A DNA stretch of 51,543 bases from Amphimedon queenslandica (taxonomy: Eukaryota > Porifera > Demospongiae > Haplosclerida > Niphatidae): NCBI RefSeq assembly GCF_000090795.2, contig NW_003546551.1, positions 1-51,543 of the forward strand, given 5' to 3'. The notes beneath the pieces are model-generated. The model saw only the letters and a program-made list of their open reading frames with translations. It did not search any database and was not told the origin of the DNA. Positions within the stretch are counted from its first letter, which is position 1. Every line of letters begins with the position of its first letter. This document shows positions 31,119-42,431 of the stretch, one piece after another. The position numbers and the translations under genes are program-made.

Positions 31119-34100
31119 ATGTCAGACCACAGACCATTGAACAATTTTGACTCTGGAATTGGCCCGTCTATTGTGAAAAGGATCCAATATGACATTACCA
31201 AGAGTGAAGCAGGTTGTGGTGTACCACCCCTTACCTACTCCATCAGTCCTTCCTCTTCATTCCAAGCTGCTTACACCAATATGCTATCAGACCTTGCTCT
31301 TGTGTTGAGTAATCCCAGAACCATGCATGTGTCAGGCACAAATTTTAACATTGAGATTCCTAATCTGATGGACGATCACATTTTAATCGTATTCCCTCCA
31401 GCCCTTCCTAATACTGATCCTACTACTCTTATTGTTCATATTTATGCCATTGAGATTAGTCCAGACCATCTCCTCACTTCCAAGGAGATATCATCTTGTT
31501 TGAACAGGTTGGATCAGTCTTCTCCACTATATAAGTCACTTGTGAATGTGGACTATAAGTTGGGCGTGTATCGTCTGGGTGAAGGCTATGATACCAAAGT
31601 ATTGCAAACTGGAGGTATGTCATTACAAATTTACAATTACATTTCCACATAATATAATAAACATGACTGTATTTATGGGGGGAGGTGTAGATGTTCACTG
31701 TTTATGTCCTTATGCTATGTAGAAAGTTTGAGCCGATTCCAACTAAAAATTTTCGAGTTATGGCCATTTGAAAAATATGCCATTTTCTGAAAAATACCCA
31801 AGACTATAGCCCATGGGTTTTTCCAAAAAATGGCCCCGAAATGACCCCAAATTTTTATTACATTTTCTGATACATATTGATGTCCTTATGCTATGTAAAA
31901 AGTTTGAGCCGATTCCGACTAAAAATTTTCAAGTTATGACCATTAAAAAAATATGCCATTTTCTGAAAAATACCCAAGGCTATAGCCCATGGGTTTTTGG
32001 GTTTTCCAAAAAATGGCCCCAAAATGACACCCAATTTTTATTGCATTTTCTGATACATATTTTTGTCCTTATGCTTTGTAGAAAGTTTGAGCTGATTCCG
32101 ACTTCAAATTTTCAAGTTATGGCCATTTTTAAAAGTATGGCGTAATACCTTAAGCCTACTATTTTTAGCATCTACTAAATTTAGCGATATTAGCGAGAGA
32201 GCTTTAAATCGCTAAATTAAATAGACGCCAAAATAATTATTATTCATTATAACGGTTATTATTTATATTTAATTTGGTTAAAAACGCTAAAATTAGTAAC
32301 GCTAAACATGACTTTTGCTGATTTCGCTAAAATTAGTAGACGCAAATAATAGTAGGCTTAAGGTACACTATGGGGCTATCGTCCAAAGTTGGACCTGCCA
32401 TCTTTTATTAAATTTTGTGATATACAAACAATGAAACTGTTCATTCTTTTCCTCCTAGAATACAATGCCGGGTCTATTCTTTATCTTATTGAATCCTCTA
32501 ATGATGAGGCCTCAGGTATTATTCTAAGAGGCAGTGCCCCAGGGCAATATTTAGGAGCCCATTGTGTTGCTGTACTATCTTCTAATGGCCCTGTACCATT
32601 CAGCGACAGTAGAATGGATGAGGAGCTCACTCTTACTGAAGAGAGGAAAGAAGAGAGTAATGAAGAGGAGCTAGTAGCCCCAGCACACGACACGACTGTC
32701 AAGAGGAAAGGGATGGAAGAAGAGAATATATCACTCGAACCAAGAGAGACCTTGTCGGAACAGTATCACACTGTCGACGAAAAGGAGACAAGTGTGCAGC
32801 AAAAAGATGAGCTTACCGTTACTCACCTTAGTATCAGTAACCCTGAGGGAGGGATAGTATTACTTCAGAATCCTTCGCCTATTCCAAGTTACGACATAAC
32901 AGAACTTAGTTTCTCTAATCGTACTCCGAGTTATTCGCCCTCAGCTCCAATATCAGACACCAATAAGAAGTTAGTGTATCCTACTACTCCTTCATTAATG
33001 CTACAGCAAAAAGAGTATTTTACCCAGCCCTCCATATCCCCACATAAGCAGATTACCAGAGACTTGGATTTACCTGAGAGCATTAAAAAGAAGAATCATG
33101 GTGCATTAATTTATGCTCAGCCTAAGGTAGTTGCATTATTATTTATCATTATTATTATTATTTTATTATTATTATTACAATGTATATTAGGGTTTTGTTG
33201 AAAAGCTATTTTCTGGACACTTCTCTGCTCTTCCAAAATGTGAAGATTTAGCTCAATACGACCAATTAGGGAAAGGAGGCAATGGTGAGGTTATTTCATC
33301 CTTTTTTGGAGGGCATAAAGTGGCACTGAAATATGTAAAAGTAATTGTCATACTTGATAGTTTAGTAAAAATTAATGATTTTTTATATTTTAGACTGGAT
33401 ATCGTAGAGAGACATTGGCGATATGGTCCAAGCTAGATCATCCAAACATTATACCTCTGTTAGGTGCATTTGTTGTTCACAGTGTCAACCAGCAACATTA
33501 CTGTCAAGTTATGCCCAGGATGACCAGTGAGTTTATTAATTATCTTACACACTGAATGTTATAGCATTAATTAGGATCACTTCGTGACGAGTTTAAAGTA
33601 ATAGGAGGAGGGATAATACCAGCGTTAAAGCTTAAAGAGATTACTGCCATGACTCTTTGGCGTAACTTTCAGAATGTTTGTCGTCAGGTTTTACTAGCAC
33701 TAGACTATCTTCAAAAATGTGGCATTGCACTGCTGGACCTTAAAAGTATTTACTGTTATTATTATATTGTGCTTGAGTTATTAGTGCTTTAGGCTCAAAC
33801 ATGTTGACAATGCAGGAGCACTGCCAATGTAAGAGTATCTTTCAATGTCTAGAAGGTCACCGTTATTCTGTAAAACTGGCTGATTTTGATTTTGTTCACT
33901 TTTGTTCCAGCACCTTCACTAAATGCCCTAAGCATCCAATTAAAAGGAAAGATGACGAAGAGCTTTGTAGAATTTCTGGCACCCCTGAATATAGAGTGGC
34001 CCCAGAGGTACTTATAGTGATATAATGTGTTCATTGTTAGTTGCACTTGTTTAGAGAGCTTGTAAGGACTGTGGTTGTGAAGGGGTTAATGTTATTGGTC

Positions 34101-34802
34101 CTTGGAATGACGTGTGGAGTTTTGGTGTCTTTCTTTTAGATGAGCTTCGTGGCAGGTTTGACAAGAATGATACAACTGCTGAGGTATGTTAATCATAATT
34201 ACTGTATAGCCACAAAGTTTCGAGGCAATAAACTTTCGTGAATCAGGCCACAAGTCTTTTTTCGCGAATTAACTTTCACGGTTCTTGTTTTAAAGCACAC
34301 GTGTTTATGGGCAATACGGATATTTCACGGAATTAACTTTCGCGAATACGGAAAATCCGCGAAAACAGCGAAAGCTGTACCCTCGAAATTAAGTGGCTAT
34401 ACGGTACTCTCTCTTAGTCTCTTTTGTTTTTAACAATTTCCTTTCTGCTGTTTTCCCATATCATTATAGGCTAAAATGTTATCTGGCGATTTTAAAGGTA
34501 ACAGTTCAAGGTTTGATCCAAATAATTGCAGCTATACAGCTGAAGTTATCTCAGTATTGATCAAGGTATAATTTTAAAATAATATTATTATGTATTTTAT
34601 AGTTTTTTTATTTAGCGGATCAAATTATCATGCGAGTCTGAAAATGGAATGGTTGATGGAGTTTTACAAATGATAGATGCTTGTCTTAAGGTATCGTTTG
34701 ACTTTATAAATAATGTTTTCAAAGATTTCTTGCTAGGCTGACTATACCGAGAGAGCTACTCCCGCTGATTTGCTTTGTTTTCCATTTTTTTCTTTTAAAT
34801 AA
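31119..34802 (+). CDS. Atypical protein kinase with novel N-terminal region
   Basis: Ten exons join to 733 codons (732 aa): 31119-31614, 32459-33126, 33191-33340, 33394-33526, 33575-33745, 33793-34007, 34055-34183, 34470-34565, 34616-34690 and 34737-34802. The first ~390 residues have no domain I recognise. The second half of that part is Ser/Thr/Pro/Glu-rich. The kinase domain follows, with glycine loop LGKGGNGEV and ATP-anchoring Lys in VALKYVK. An HPNIIPLLGAF segment follows. The catalytic loop reads ALLDLKSSN, so the His-Arg of HRD is replaced by Leu-Leu while Asp, Lys and Asn remain. The magnesium motif is DFD instead of DFG. A TPEYRVAPE activation-segment end and a DVWSFGV segment are present. 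All four catalytic residues are kept, so it may still phosphorylate, but the altered HRD/DFG motifs could mean unusual regulation or pseudokinase function. The next gene starts 177 bp downstream. Confidence 0.8.
31700..32140 (-). repeat. Tandem ~176-183-bp repeat, array D (related to arrays A-C, reverse orientation)
   Basis: GTCCTTATGC blocks occur at 31706, 31882 and 32065. Each is followed by GAAAGTTTGAGC(C/T)GATTCC, the reverse complement of the conserved AATCAGCTCAAACTTTC block of arrays A-C, and preceded by TTTTCTGATACATAT, the complement of the TATCAGAAAA block. The CTGTACTATAGTACAG palindrome is replaced by a CTATAGCCCATGGG segment with a CCCATGGG palindrome. It lies in kinase intron 1. 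Confidence 0.85.
32148..32363. mobile_element. 216-bp MITE with CCTTAAGCCTACTATT termini
   Basis: The left end CCTTAAGCCTACTATT and right end AATAGTAGGCTTAAGG are perfect inverted repeats. Imperfect arms continue through (A/G)TCTACTAA(A/T)TTTAGCG. TA flanks both sides (32146-32147 and 32364-32365). The interior repeats CGCTAAA/TTTAGCG motifs. It is adjacent to array D in the same intron. Confidence 0.8.
34200..34406. mobile_element. 207-bp MITE with TAC(T/C)GTATAGCCAC termini (kinase intron 7)
   Basis: The left end TACTGTATAGCCAC and the complement of the right end TACCGTATAGCCAC match, followed by a TTTCGAGG block in both arms. The interior has several TTCGCGAATTAACTTTC-like strings. TA tips suggest a TA target site. 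Its terminus resembles those of the elements at 1826 and 19619. Confidence 0.75.
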
Positions 34803-34979
34803 TAATCTGTTTTGTATGCTTTATAATCCCTCTAGTATTATTTTTGTACATTTGTAGTATTTTTATGGTTGTATTTGTAGTATTTTTAAATGTAGTTTAA
34901 TAAACTACAGGCGTGGATCGATCACCCATCCGCTCCGCGTAGGCGCCTGGCAGCCCTGCAGTGAATTTTAAATTTACCT

Positions 34980-36689
34980 ATGATGGAAGGACATTCTCTC
35001 AAGTGCAGTGTCTGTCTGGAGCTATATAACGATCCTCGTGTTCTACCATGTCTTCATACTTTCTGCCTGAAGTGTATAAAAGGCTTTTCGAATAAGGACT
35101 CGAGTCTGACTTGTCCTGAGTGTAGAGCTAAGCATGAGCCATTGCCAGTTTCTGGAACAAACTATCCAGTGAATGTCTCGATTCTGCCAGAGCTAGAAGA
35201 AGCAAAGTCAGGAGATAAAGGTAGCAGGATATGTGGATTCTGTACTGCTGGGGATGTTGCTGTTGGTTTTTGTGAAGATTGTGGGGAATATCTTTGTCAG
35301 TATTGCCGTGATTTTCACAAGAAAGGGAAGGCATTCTTATCACATAATATTTCTGCTATTGATGATAGCAATAGTACATTAGACTCTGTTGTGTCTTTTT
35401 CGAAGCAGCCGGCTAACGTCTCTTGTGTTCGTCACCCAAAGTATGAACTTGAGATATATTGTAGGGATTGTTCCTGTCTGGTCTGTTACAAGTGCATGTT
35501 TGAGCCGTCACATAAAGGTCATGACTACGGGTCTATAAATGACGTTAGTCAAGAGATTGAGCAAGAGATGAAATCATTGTCTGAAGCTGCGAGTTCAAAA
35601 GAGATCCAGTTTGAAGCATGTGTAGCTTTCATTGAGAAGATTGAGAGGGCAGTTATTTTGGAACAGGATAAAGTACGTCAGAAGGTTAAATCAATTTTCG
35701 ATAACCTGATGACATTATTGGAAGAAGTGTTCACAGAAGATAACAAGACAATATGGGCGGTTAAGAATGATTTTCAGATGGCTCTCCCTCAGATTAAAAG
35801 CAGTCATTCTCTTAGTGCACATGCTCAAAGACAAATCGGACAAAATATTCAGTGTCGGTCACTAGTTAATCAATTGCTCCAGTGTTTAATGAAAATAAAA
35901 AATATCAATATTCCTGGAGCTATGGAAGATGTATTTCACGCTAGGAGCTCTTCTACTTCTTTTCAGAAAGAGCTGTTTGAACTGCTTAACTTTGATGATT
36001 TGCTGCGCCATTTGTTAGCCTCAAGAGATGAAAATGAATACGATACCGTTGTAGAAGATAAATGTTTTTGGGATGTTTCTTCTGACGAGGAGAGTGAGCC
36101 AGATTGGGATGAAATAGAAAAACTCATCGTGCATGAAACTCTACCAAGAGATGAAGAGGAAGAAGAAAAGGCATCATTCTATTCAGCAGATGAAGATGAC
36201 AAATATCCTACAATAGTGATTCCTGAAGTTTACACCAATGAAGATGATGTAGAATATAACGCAATGGAAAGTCTTGCTATAAATGATGATGATTGGCGGC
36301 CACCTGACCCAGCTCTTCTTAAGGATGATGTAGAAGATGAGAATGAAAAAGATTTAGAAGAAGGGCCAGTGAGGGCCAGATATGAACCAATCCTAATAGC
36401 TGATTCTTGTACTGTTCCTTTTACTCGGGACAGGGTTAGAGCTATTGCTGTTATTGAGCAACCTTTTGCAAAACTAACCCAGTGGTCAGTACAATGTGTC
36501 AGTCATGAAGACCAAGGTGTCCTTGCCATACCTTTTGGTAGTAATAAATTTGGGATTGAGTTTTATCCTTCTGATAATAAAGAATATACTTTTCATTTAT
36601 CTCCAGTTGGTACAAATTGTATTGTAGAATTTATTGTAGATTTTAAAAGGCGTTTTAATTTTGATTATGATTCATCAGATGAGTGGTAA
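34980..36689 (+). CDS. RING/B-box (TRIM-type) protein, copy 2, with acidic insert
   Basis: The protein has 569 residues in one exon, paralogous to the gene at 29246-30664. The RING (residues about 9-50: CSVCLELYNDPRVLPCLHTF, then CPEC), the two B-boxes (to about 180), the helical region and the C-terminal beta domain (about 480-555; GIEFYPSDNKEYTFHLSPVG) all align with copy 1. It differs by a strongly acidic insert of about 110 residues (about 350-460) with stretches such as DEEEEEKASFYSADEDD, placed between the helical region and the C-terminal domain. It ends in an acidic, aromatic tail (FDYDSSDEW). The start codon is the first of two adjacent ATGs. It lies 177 bp after the kinase stop, so the two genes are in head-to-tail order with almost no spacer. 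The spacer contains AGGCGTGG at 34909-34916. Confidence 0.85.
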   Translation: MMEGHSLKCSVCLELYNDPRVLPCLHTFCLKCIKGFSNKDSSLTCPECRAKHEPLPVSGTNYPVNVSILPELEEAKSGDKGSRICGFCTAGDVAVGFCEDCGEYLCQYCRDFHKKGKAFLSHNISAIDDSNSTLDSVVSFSKQPANVSCVRHPKYELEIYCRDCSCLVCYKCMFEPSHKGHDYGSINDVSQEIEQEMKSLSEAASSKEIQFEACVAFIEKIERAVILEQDKVRQKVKSIFDNLMTLLEEVFTEDNKTIWAVKNDFQMALPQIKSSHSLSAHAQRQIGQNIQCRSLVNQLLQCLMKIKNINIPGAMEDVFHARSSSTSFQKELFELLNFDDLLRHLLASRDENEYDTVVEDKCFWDVSSDEESEPDWDEIEKLIVHETLPRDEEEEEKASFYSADEDDKYPTIVIPEVYTNEDDVEYNAMESLAINDDDWRPPDPALLKDDVEDENEKDLEEGPVRARYEPILIADSCTVPFTRDRVRAIAVIEQPFAKLTQWSVQCVSHEDQGVLAIPFGSNKFGIEFYPSDNKEYTFHLSPVGTNCIVEFIVDFKRRFNFDYDSSDEW

Positions 36690-37165
36690 ATTTAATTGTG
36701 TAAAATTGTCATTTTCTTTGTTATTTTACTAGTATAAAGACTAAAAATTAGATTATATTAAAAATATGTGAGTGCCCTTGTGTACTGTATAGACATGAAC
36801 ATTTGTCATGTACATAAAAGGAAGAATGACCGTATGCCCATGATAGTAGCAGCAAGCAGCAGGTATGTACATTAACTGATATCACTTTAGTTCATGTTTC
36901 CCTAAAGTTATTAATAATAACAGAAGATGATTGCATCTTGTTAGTCTTGTCCCGCCTCTTCGTTACTAGCCATAATGTGTGGTCTGTTGTGGAGTCTATC
37001 TTATTAGTGTTAAGATATGATAACAATGTAAATGTTCACATTATACGTTGTGATTCAAAGTGGGATTCCAATAATAAAAATTAAAATGTGCAGTGTCTTT
37101 GAAATGAAAAATAACAAACAAAATTATTATCTATTACATAAAAAATATTATTGATTGCTCTATTA
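36690..37165. other. Convergent intergenic region
   Basis: This 476-bp AT-rich space lies between the 3' ends of RING/B-box copy 2 and the GT14 gene. It should contain both 3' UTRs. No further gene, repeat or clear hairpin was seen. Confidence 0.5.
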
Positions 37166-38683
37166 TTATTGTACCTGAGAGGGACTGTCTAAATAATTTC
37201 TTGAAACAGTGTCTTTCTGACAATCTTGAATATACTCATGATGATTTCTTTGTAAAAGAACTCTTTCGATACAGTCCATTACAACATGATCATACTCAAT
37301 GAAGTACTTATTATGAAACAGCCATTGTTTCTTACTAGAAGCCTCATATAGTCTTGGTAGATCACTTGAGCTAACAATACATATATCATGTACAACCTTT
37401 CTCTCCTTACAGATGTATCTGTGCTTTAATATGACATGCGTCCAGTCTCTCTGTGCTACCAGTGGTAGTTCAGTGTTGCTTGTTATAGAATGGAATCCAC
37501 CAGGAGCCTCTGGTAGAGCATTCATCGTCGAAAAGAAAAACTCTACACCAGAGTGGACGTCGTTTAGAAACCTTAAAAGAGCGTGAGCTTTCTTGTTTGT
37601 TAGAATGAATTGGATGAAAGGGCGAGAGAAAGCGCTATTGGCTGATGCAGCACTCTTGTAGACAGTCATGTTGTAGGGTATTGGTCCTAATGGTACATCA
37701 GTTAGAGCTACCCATCTACCGTTATGCGTTGATATGACTTGATGAGTCAGCCATTTCTTTTTCTCGCCTTCCAAGTTCTTTGAGTCAATACCTTTAGAGA
37801 TCATGTTACTTCCGTTCATTTTCACGAGCGTTTCCACTATCTCCCTGTTTGTCGTGAGTGGGAGCTCCGTCCCGTGAAGACTTATAACATACTTCCATTT
37901 CTTTGAGAGAGACATTAGTTCCTTGAAGCATTCAAAGTGAGCGTATAGTATGGACGAGCGGGCATACTTGACGTGTATTTGCTTCTCAGTGACAACAATG
38001 TTAGGAAAACATGAAGCAAAGTCACGGATCAACTGGGTCCATTTTGATGATGATTTCATGTCGATGTGAATGCAGTAATAATTGTGCGGTCTGTACAGAT
38101 ACTTGAGGAGTCGTATGTACTGTTGGACCCTTGTTTTCTTTTGATAGATGAGCATTTCGTAAGCTATTGGGAAGTCATGCTCGTACTTTGATGAGTAGGA
38201 ACTACTCGCAAAGTCACGGTAGGTCTCAGAACAGTTCCTTATTAGCTGTCGAAGAAATACCGTGTCGGGCAGGCTGCTCTCCCATCCCTTTAGCGAGCTC
38301 CTCAGCGACTGGTAGAGGCTAGAGTTGTCTCCAGCTATGAGCTGGCCGCACATTCCCCAGGACGGTTGTAGCCGCGGTGGGAGATTTCCCTTCACTTCCA
38401 TTAGCTGCTCCCGAGGGAAAGAATCAGAGACGCGGCAAAAATCTCTTTCAAGTGATTCGCTCGGTCTGGAAGAAGAGGATCCAGCGCCTTGGCTGCCGGT
38501 AATCGCTAAAAGTTTGTGATGGCCAAACTCTACGGGAGCCATAGAACGAAGGGCAACCTCGTGGCGGATCTGCTCTTCAATGCTTCTCGAGGACTCCAGC
38601 CAGTGCACGTAAAACATACCAGTTAACATGCCGAGGAATAGTAGGAAGATCAGTTTGAGAATGAACACACGGTTCATCATCAT
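37166..38683 (-). CDS. GT14 (core-2/I-branching) glycosyltransferase
   Basis: The protein has 505 residues from the ATG at 38683. The open frame runs further upstream but reaches only a TTG, and a good 3' splice site (CTTTTCTTAACAG) lies about 38 bp before the ATG, suggesting a 5' UTR intron. It is a type II Golgi protein, with a short basic N-terminus, one signal-anchor helix (FILKLIFLLFLGMLTGMFYV) and then a lumenal stem and catalytic domain. The catalytic part has the Branch-family pattern: FPIAYEMLIYQ, YLYRPHNYYCIHIDMKSS, a long WKYVISLHGTELPL block, and the NSAFSRPFIQFIL and HSGVEFFFSTM segments. These enzymes add beta-1,6-GlcNAc branches (GCNT) or xylose to proteins. GCNT-like is my preference. 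The promoter has AGGGCGTGGCTC near 38754-38765. Confidence 0.85.
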   Translation of the reverse strand: MMMNRVFILKLIFLLFLGMLTGMFYVHWLESSRSIEEQIRHEVALRSMAPVEFGHHKLLAITGSQGAGSSSSRPSESLERDFCRVSDSFPREQLMEVKGNLPPRLQPSWGMCGQLIAGDNSSLYQSLRSSLKGWESSLPDTVFLRQLIRNCSETYRDFASSSYSSKYEHDFPIAYEMLIYQKKTRVQQYIRLLKYLYRPHNYYCIHIDMKSSSKWTQLIRDFASCFPNIVVTEKQIHVKYARSSILYAHFECFKELMSLSKKWKYVISLHGTELPLTTNREIVETLVKMNGSNMISKGIDSKNLEGEKKKWLTHQVISTHNGRWVALTDVPLGPIPYNMTVYKSAASANSAFSRPFIQFILTNKKAHALLRFLNDVHSGVEFFFSTMNALPEAPGGFHSITSNTELPLVAQRDWTHVILKHRYICKERKVVHDICIVSSSDLPRLYEASSKKQWLFHNKYFIEYDHVVMDCIERVLLQRNHHEYIQDCQKDTVSRNYLDSPSQVQ

Positions 38684-39191
38684 CTTGTTCCACTTCTGCT
38701 GGTGACTGTGTGGTGAAAATTCTGTTAAGAAAAGGAGGGGTTTGTTTAAAAACAGGGCGTGGCTCAATTACTTTTTTAAATTACATTTTTTGTTACCTTA
38801 TTAGCACCTGGTATTTCATTATCACAATGTCACAAGGTTGTAAAAATTGATCTCGAAATTGATACATCAATAAACATAAATCAAAGAACAGTCAATTCAC
38901 ACACTTAGTTCTGCTGTCACAAAGATAAGCAAAATACAAATCATGAAATCCATAGTAGACTGTACACACAGACGTGTACTGTTACTGTACTATGACAGCA
39001 TGTATGACAAGGAACCCACACACTTTACAAATTAAAGTGTTAACAGACACACATATACAACATTACCCTCTCTCTTTCTTTATTCATTTTACTCATATAC
39101 ATAATGTCTCTTTTATTCATTTTACTCATTAGTAAAGTTCATCATAAAAATAAGTGATAAAATGTTGTTTCAGACCTTAAGAGCTATACTA
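38684..39191. other. Spacer between CFAP298 3' end and GT14 5' end
   Basis: This is 508 bp holding the probable GT14 5' UTR exon/promoter with a GGGCGTGG motif (about 38755-38762) and the CFAP298 3' UTR. A short local duplication of TCTTTATTCATTTTACTCAT-type sequence occurs near 39075-39130. No coding exon was found. Confidence 0.5.
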
Positions 39192-42100
39192 CTACTTAAG
39201 ACCACTCCCCCACTTAATGTCCCTGAGTCCTTGAAATGATCTCTTCAGTTCGTGAGGATCAGCCCATTGAGCATTGAGGTACGAGTCTTCTTCATCAGCT
39301 TCTAATTTCTATACATCAAAGGAATAACACAATAACAACACTTATAATAATGTAATTACAATCATTTTAAATACTGGAAATGCAATTAGAATCAGTTTAA
39401 ATACTGGCCTTGTGTTGTACATTACAGTTTGGGTTTAAAGACATATTAGGCGAGTGAAAGACCCACCCAAACAGACTTCATTTACTAGCTATACCTAATG
39501 TACTATTGTGCTATTATAATGATTGTGTTGTCTGTAATAATAATATCATTAGTACCTTTAGTTCCTCTTGTCTGCGATATGCATACGACATCATTTCCTT
39601 CTTAGCATCTTCACTAAACACTGGCTCTCTTGCTGGGGCACCTTGACCTTTCTATTCGAAAGAAAAGATGACCACGATCATTGCAGAGCACATCACAACA
39701 TATAGCCAATCATACAATAAAATAACCACAATACTATTTTCTTGCATCAATAATCTCCCTCATCACTAATGTAGTACGGTTTCTGGTTTACCTTTTGCAA
39801 TTTAGCAATTATGGTAGTCTTCTCATTCCTGCCAATGAAATCTTGGAGCTTCTTACTCCTAGTCAGTTCTTTTCCAGCCCACCACAGCTGAGCAGTTGAT
39901 TCCTCTAGAACAGCCAAAGATGCCTATACCAATTAATAAGACATATTTGGACACAGTATACTCTGTAGCACCTGTGAACCAGTCAGATCTTCTTGACCTT
40001 CAAATTCCAGTCTGATTGGGTCATAAGGGGGCAAATTCATTGGATATACTATCATTATTGCTCCTCTGAGCTTATCCAGTGAGTCACTGATGATCTCTTC
40101 CGTCATGCATACTTTGGCTGCCACTTGATTCTAGCCAAATGAACCAACACAACAAAACAACAACAACAACTGATTATCTATTTATCAACAATTCTAGGAA
40201 GCGTATTGCTCTCATAGTACATATACATGTAGACTATTGGCAAGTCACAAATGTATTATACATGACAAACTTGTACTTATATACATGTAATACTACAAGA
40301 TGTAATACTACAACATGTAATACTACTTACACGATTACCAAGAGTACATAATATGTACCAAGAGTACATAGTATGTAGTCTTGCTATTACATTCACATAC
40401 TTTGGAAATAGCTGCTCTTGCTTCACTGATGGTCCTATGCAATACTTCCTTCATCTTCTCATTCGGTGCTGCAATAGAAAAATAGAAAGTGGTGAGACTA
40501 ACAAAACTACATGTATAATCACAGACAAAATAAAACACAAACAAATCAAATATATACATTATGTGTAATTTCAATAAGGAACTGATCCTATACGTATACC
40601 TCTTCCATTTCTCCTTCCAACAGGGTCAGGATTATCAGTGTGTCCTCCACATGGTATGCAGGTATCAGCATACTCATCTTTCAGTTTGAGGTCAATGATC
40701 TGCTCATCTGTCAGCCCTTGCATGTTAGGGGGAAGGAGTATCCCATGGGAAGATAACAGCTCAATCTCTACATGATGATCGATAATTATAATAATAATGG
40801 GCTCAACATTACTGAGTAGTGAGTGGACAGTAATTAGTGGAACAGTACAATTATGATAAGTTTAGCTTTGATGAACAAAGCATATGTGCTTGTGCTAAAC
40901 TCACAATCACATAGGCTAGAGGGACAGAGAGAGAGTTATTTTGACTTGCAGTATTGATAGTTGAACATATGTAGCTTGAGTTCAAAGAAAACACTGAAAT
41001 CCACAGACAATTAGATACAAACACAACAATAATGGAGCTATGTTAGTATAACAAGAACATGGAATCCATCTCTAAGACTACTTGTCTAGTACTAGCTACA
41101 CATACTAAGCAGGTCACTATACATACAAGTACAGTATGGATGTGGAATATACTAATAGAAAGTGTAACTTAAAATTAAATATCCCTAAATTCCATACATG
41201 TCAAATCATGTCATACATATCATCTAATTATGGTTGTTCGTATCTGAAACAGCTGGTTGTTTTATTGATGCATTAAATTGGGTATAAAAGAGTTTCAATA
41301 TGCTTAATTGGGCTAATGCCTAAAACGGGCATATTATGAGTATTATAGAAAATGTAATAGAGATGAAGAATTCTTTCCTAGTTGTTTTTGATGAAAATTG
41401 GTCAAAGTCCCCAGTTCAGGGGCTTTGGCCCAATTTTGGAGAAACTTTAAAAATTCATAAAAAATCTAATTTTAATCAGAATCAGCTCAAACTTGCTACA
41501 CAACATAATAACATGTATATGTATCAGATAAAATTATAAAAATGGAGAATTGTCTCCTAGTCATTTTTGACAAAATTTGGTCAAAAACCCTGTACTATAG
41601 TACAGGGACTTTGGTTCGATTTTTGAGTAACTTTAAAAATTCATAAAAAATCTAATTTTAATGGGAATTAGCTCAAACTTGCTACATAACATAAAAACAT
41701 GTATGTGTATCAGATAAAATTATAAAAATGAAGAATTCTCTCCTAGTCATTTTTGATGAAATTTGGCCAAAGATCCTGTACTATAGCACAGGAACTTTGG
41801 CCCAATTTTGAAGCAACTTTAAAAATTCATAAAAAATCTAATTTTAATCGGAATCAGCTCAAACTTGCTACACAACATAATAACATGTATATGTATCAAA
41901 TAAAATTATTAAAATGGAGAATTCTCTCCTAGTCATTTTTGACGAAATTTGGTCAAAAACCCTGTACTATAGTACAGGGGCTTTGATTCAATTTTTGAGT
42001 AACTTTAAAAATTCATAAAAATCTAATTTTAATCGGATTCAACTCAAACTTGCTACACAACATAAAAACATGTATATGTATCAGATAAAATTTATAAAAG

Positions 42101-42376
42101 TGCAGAATTAGCTCCAAGTCATTTTTGATGAAATTTGGTCAAAGACCCTGTACTATATATATATATAGCACAGGGAGTTTGGCCCAATTTTGAAACAACT
42201 TAAAAATTCATGAAAATTCTAATTTTGATTGGAATCAGCTTAAACTGTCTAAACAACATAAGAACATGTACATGTATCATAAAAAATTACAAAAATACAG
42301 AGTTCTCTCCTAGTCATTTTCACAAAAAAGCATATAAAATTCACTAGTCTAAATTTGTTCCATCATTATTTATTAA

Positions 42377-42431
<55 letters not shown>

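Noticed and set aside
31813..32145. Open frame in array D with an internally repeated protein
   Set aside because: The repeat in the protein mirrors the DNA repeat unit, and it lies within an intron of the kinase gene.
38684..38767. Upstream extension of the GT14 protein to 38767
   Set aside because: The extension begins at TTG and crosses a good 3' splice site. The first in-frame ATG at 38683 directly precedes the signal anchor.
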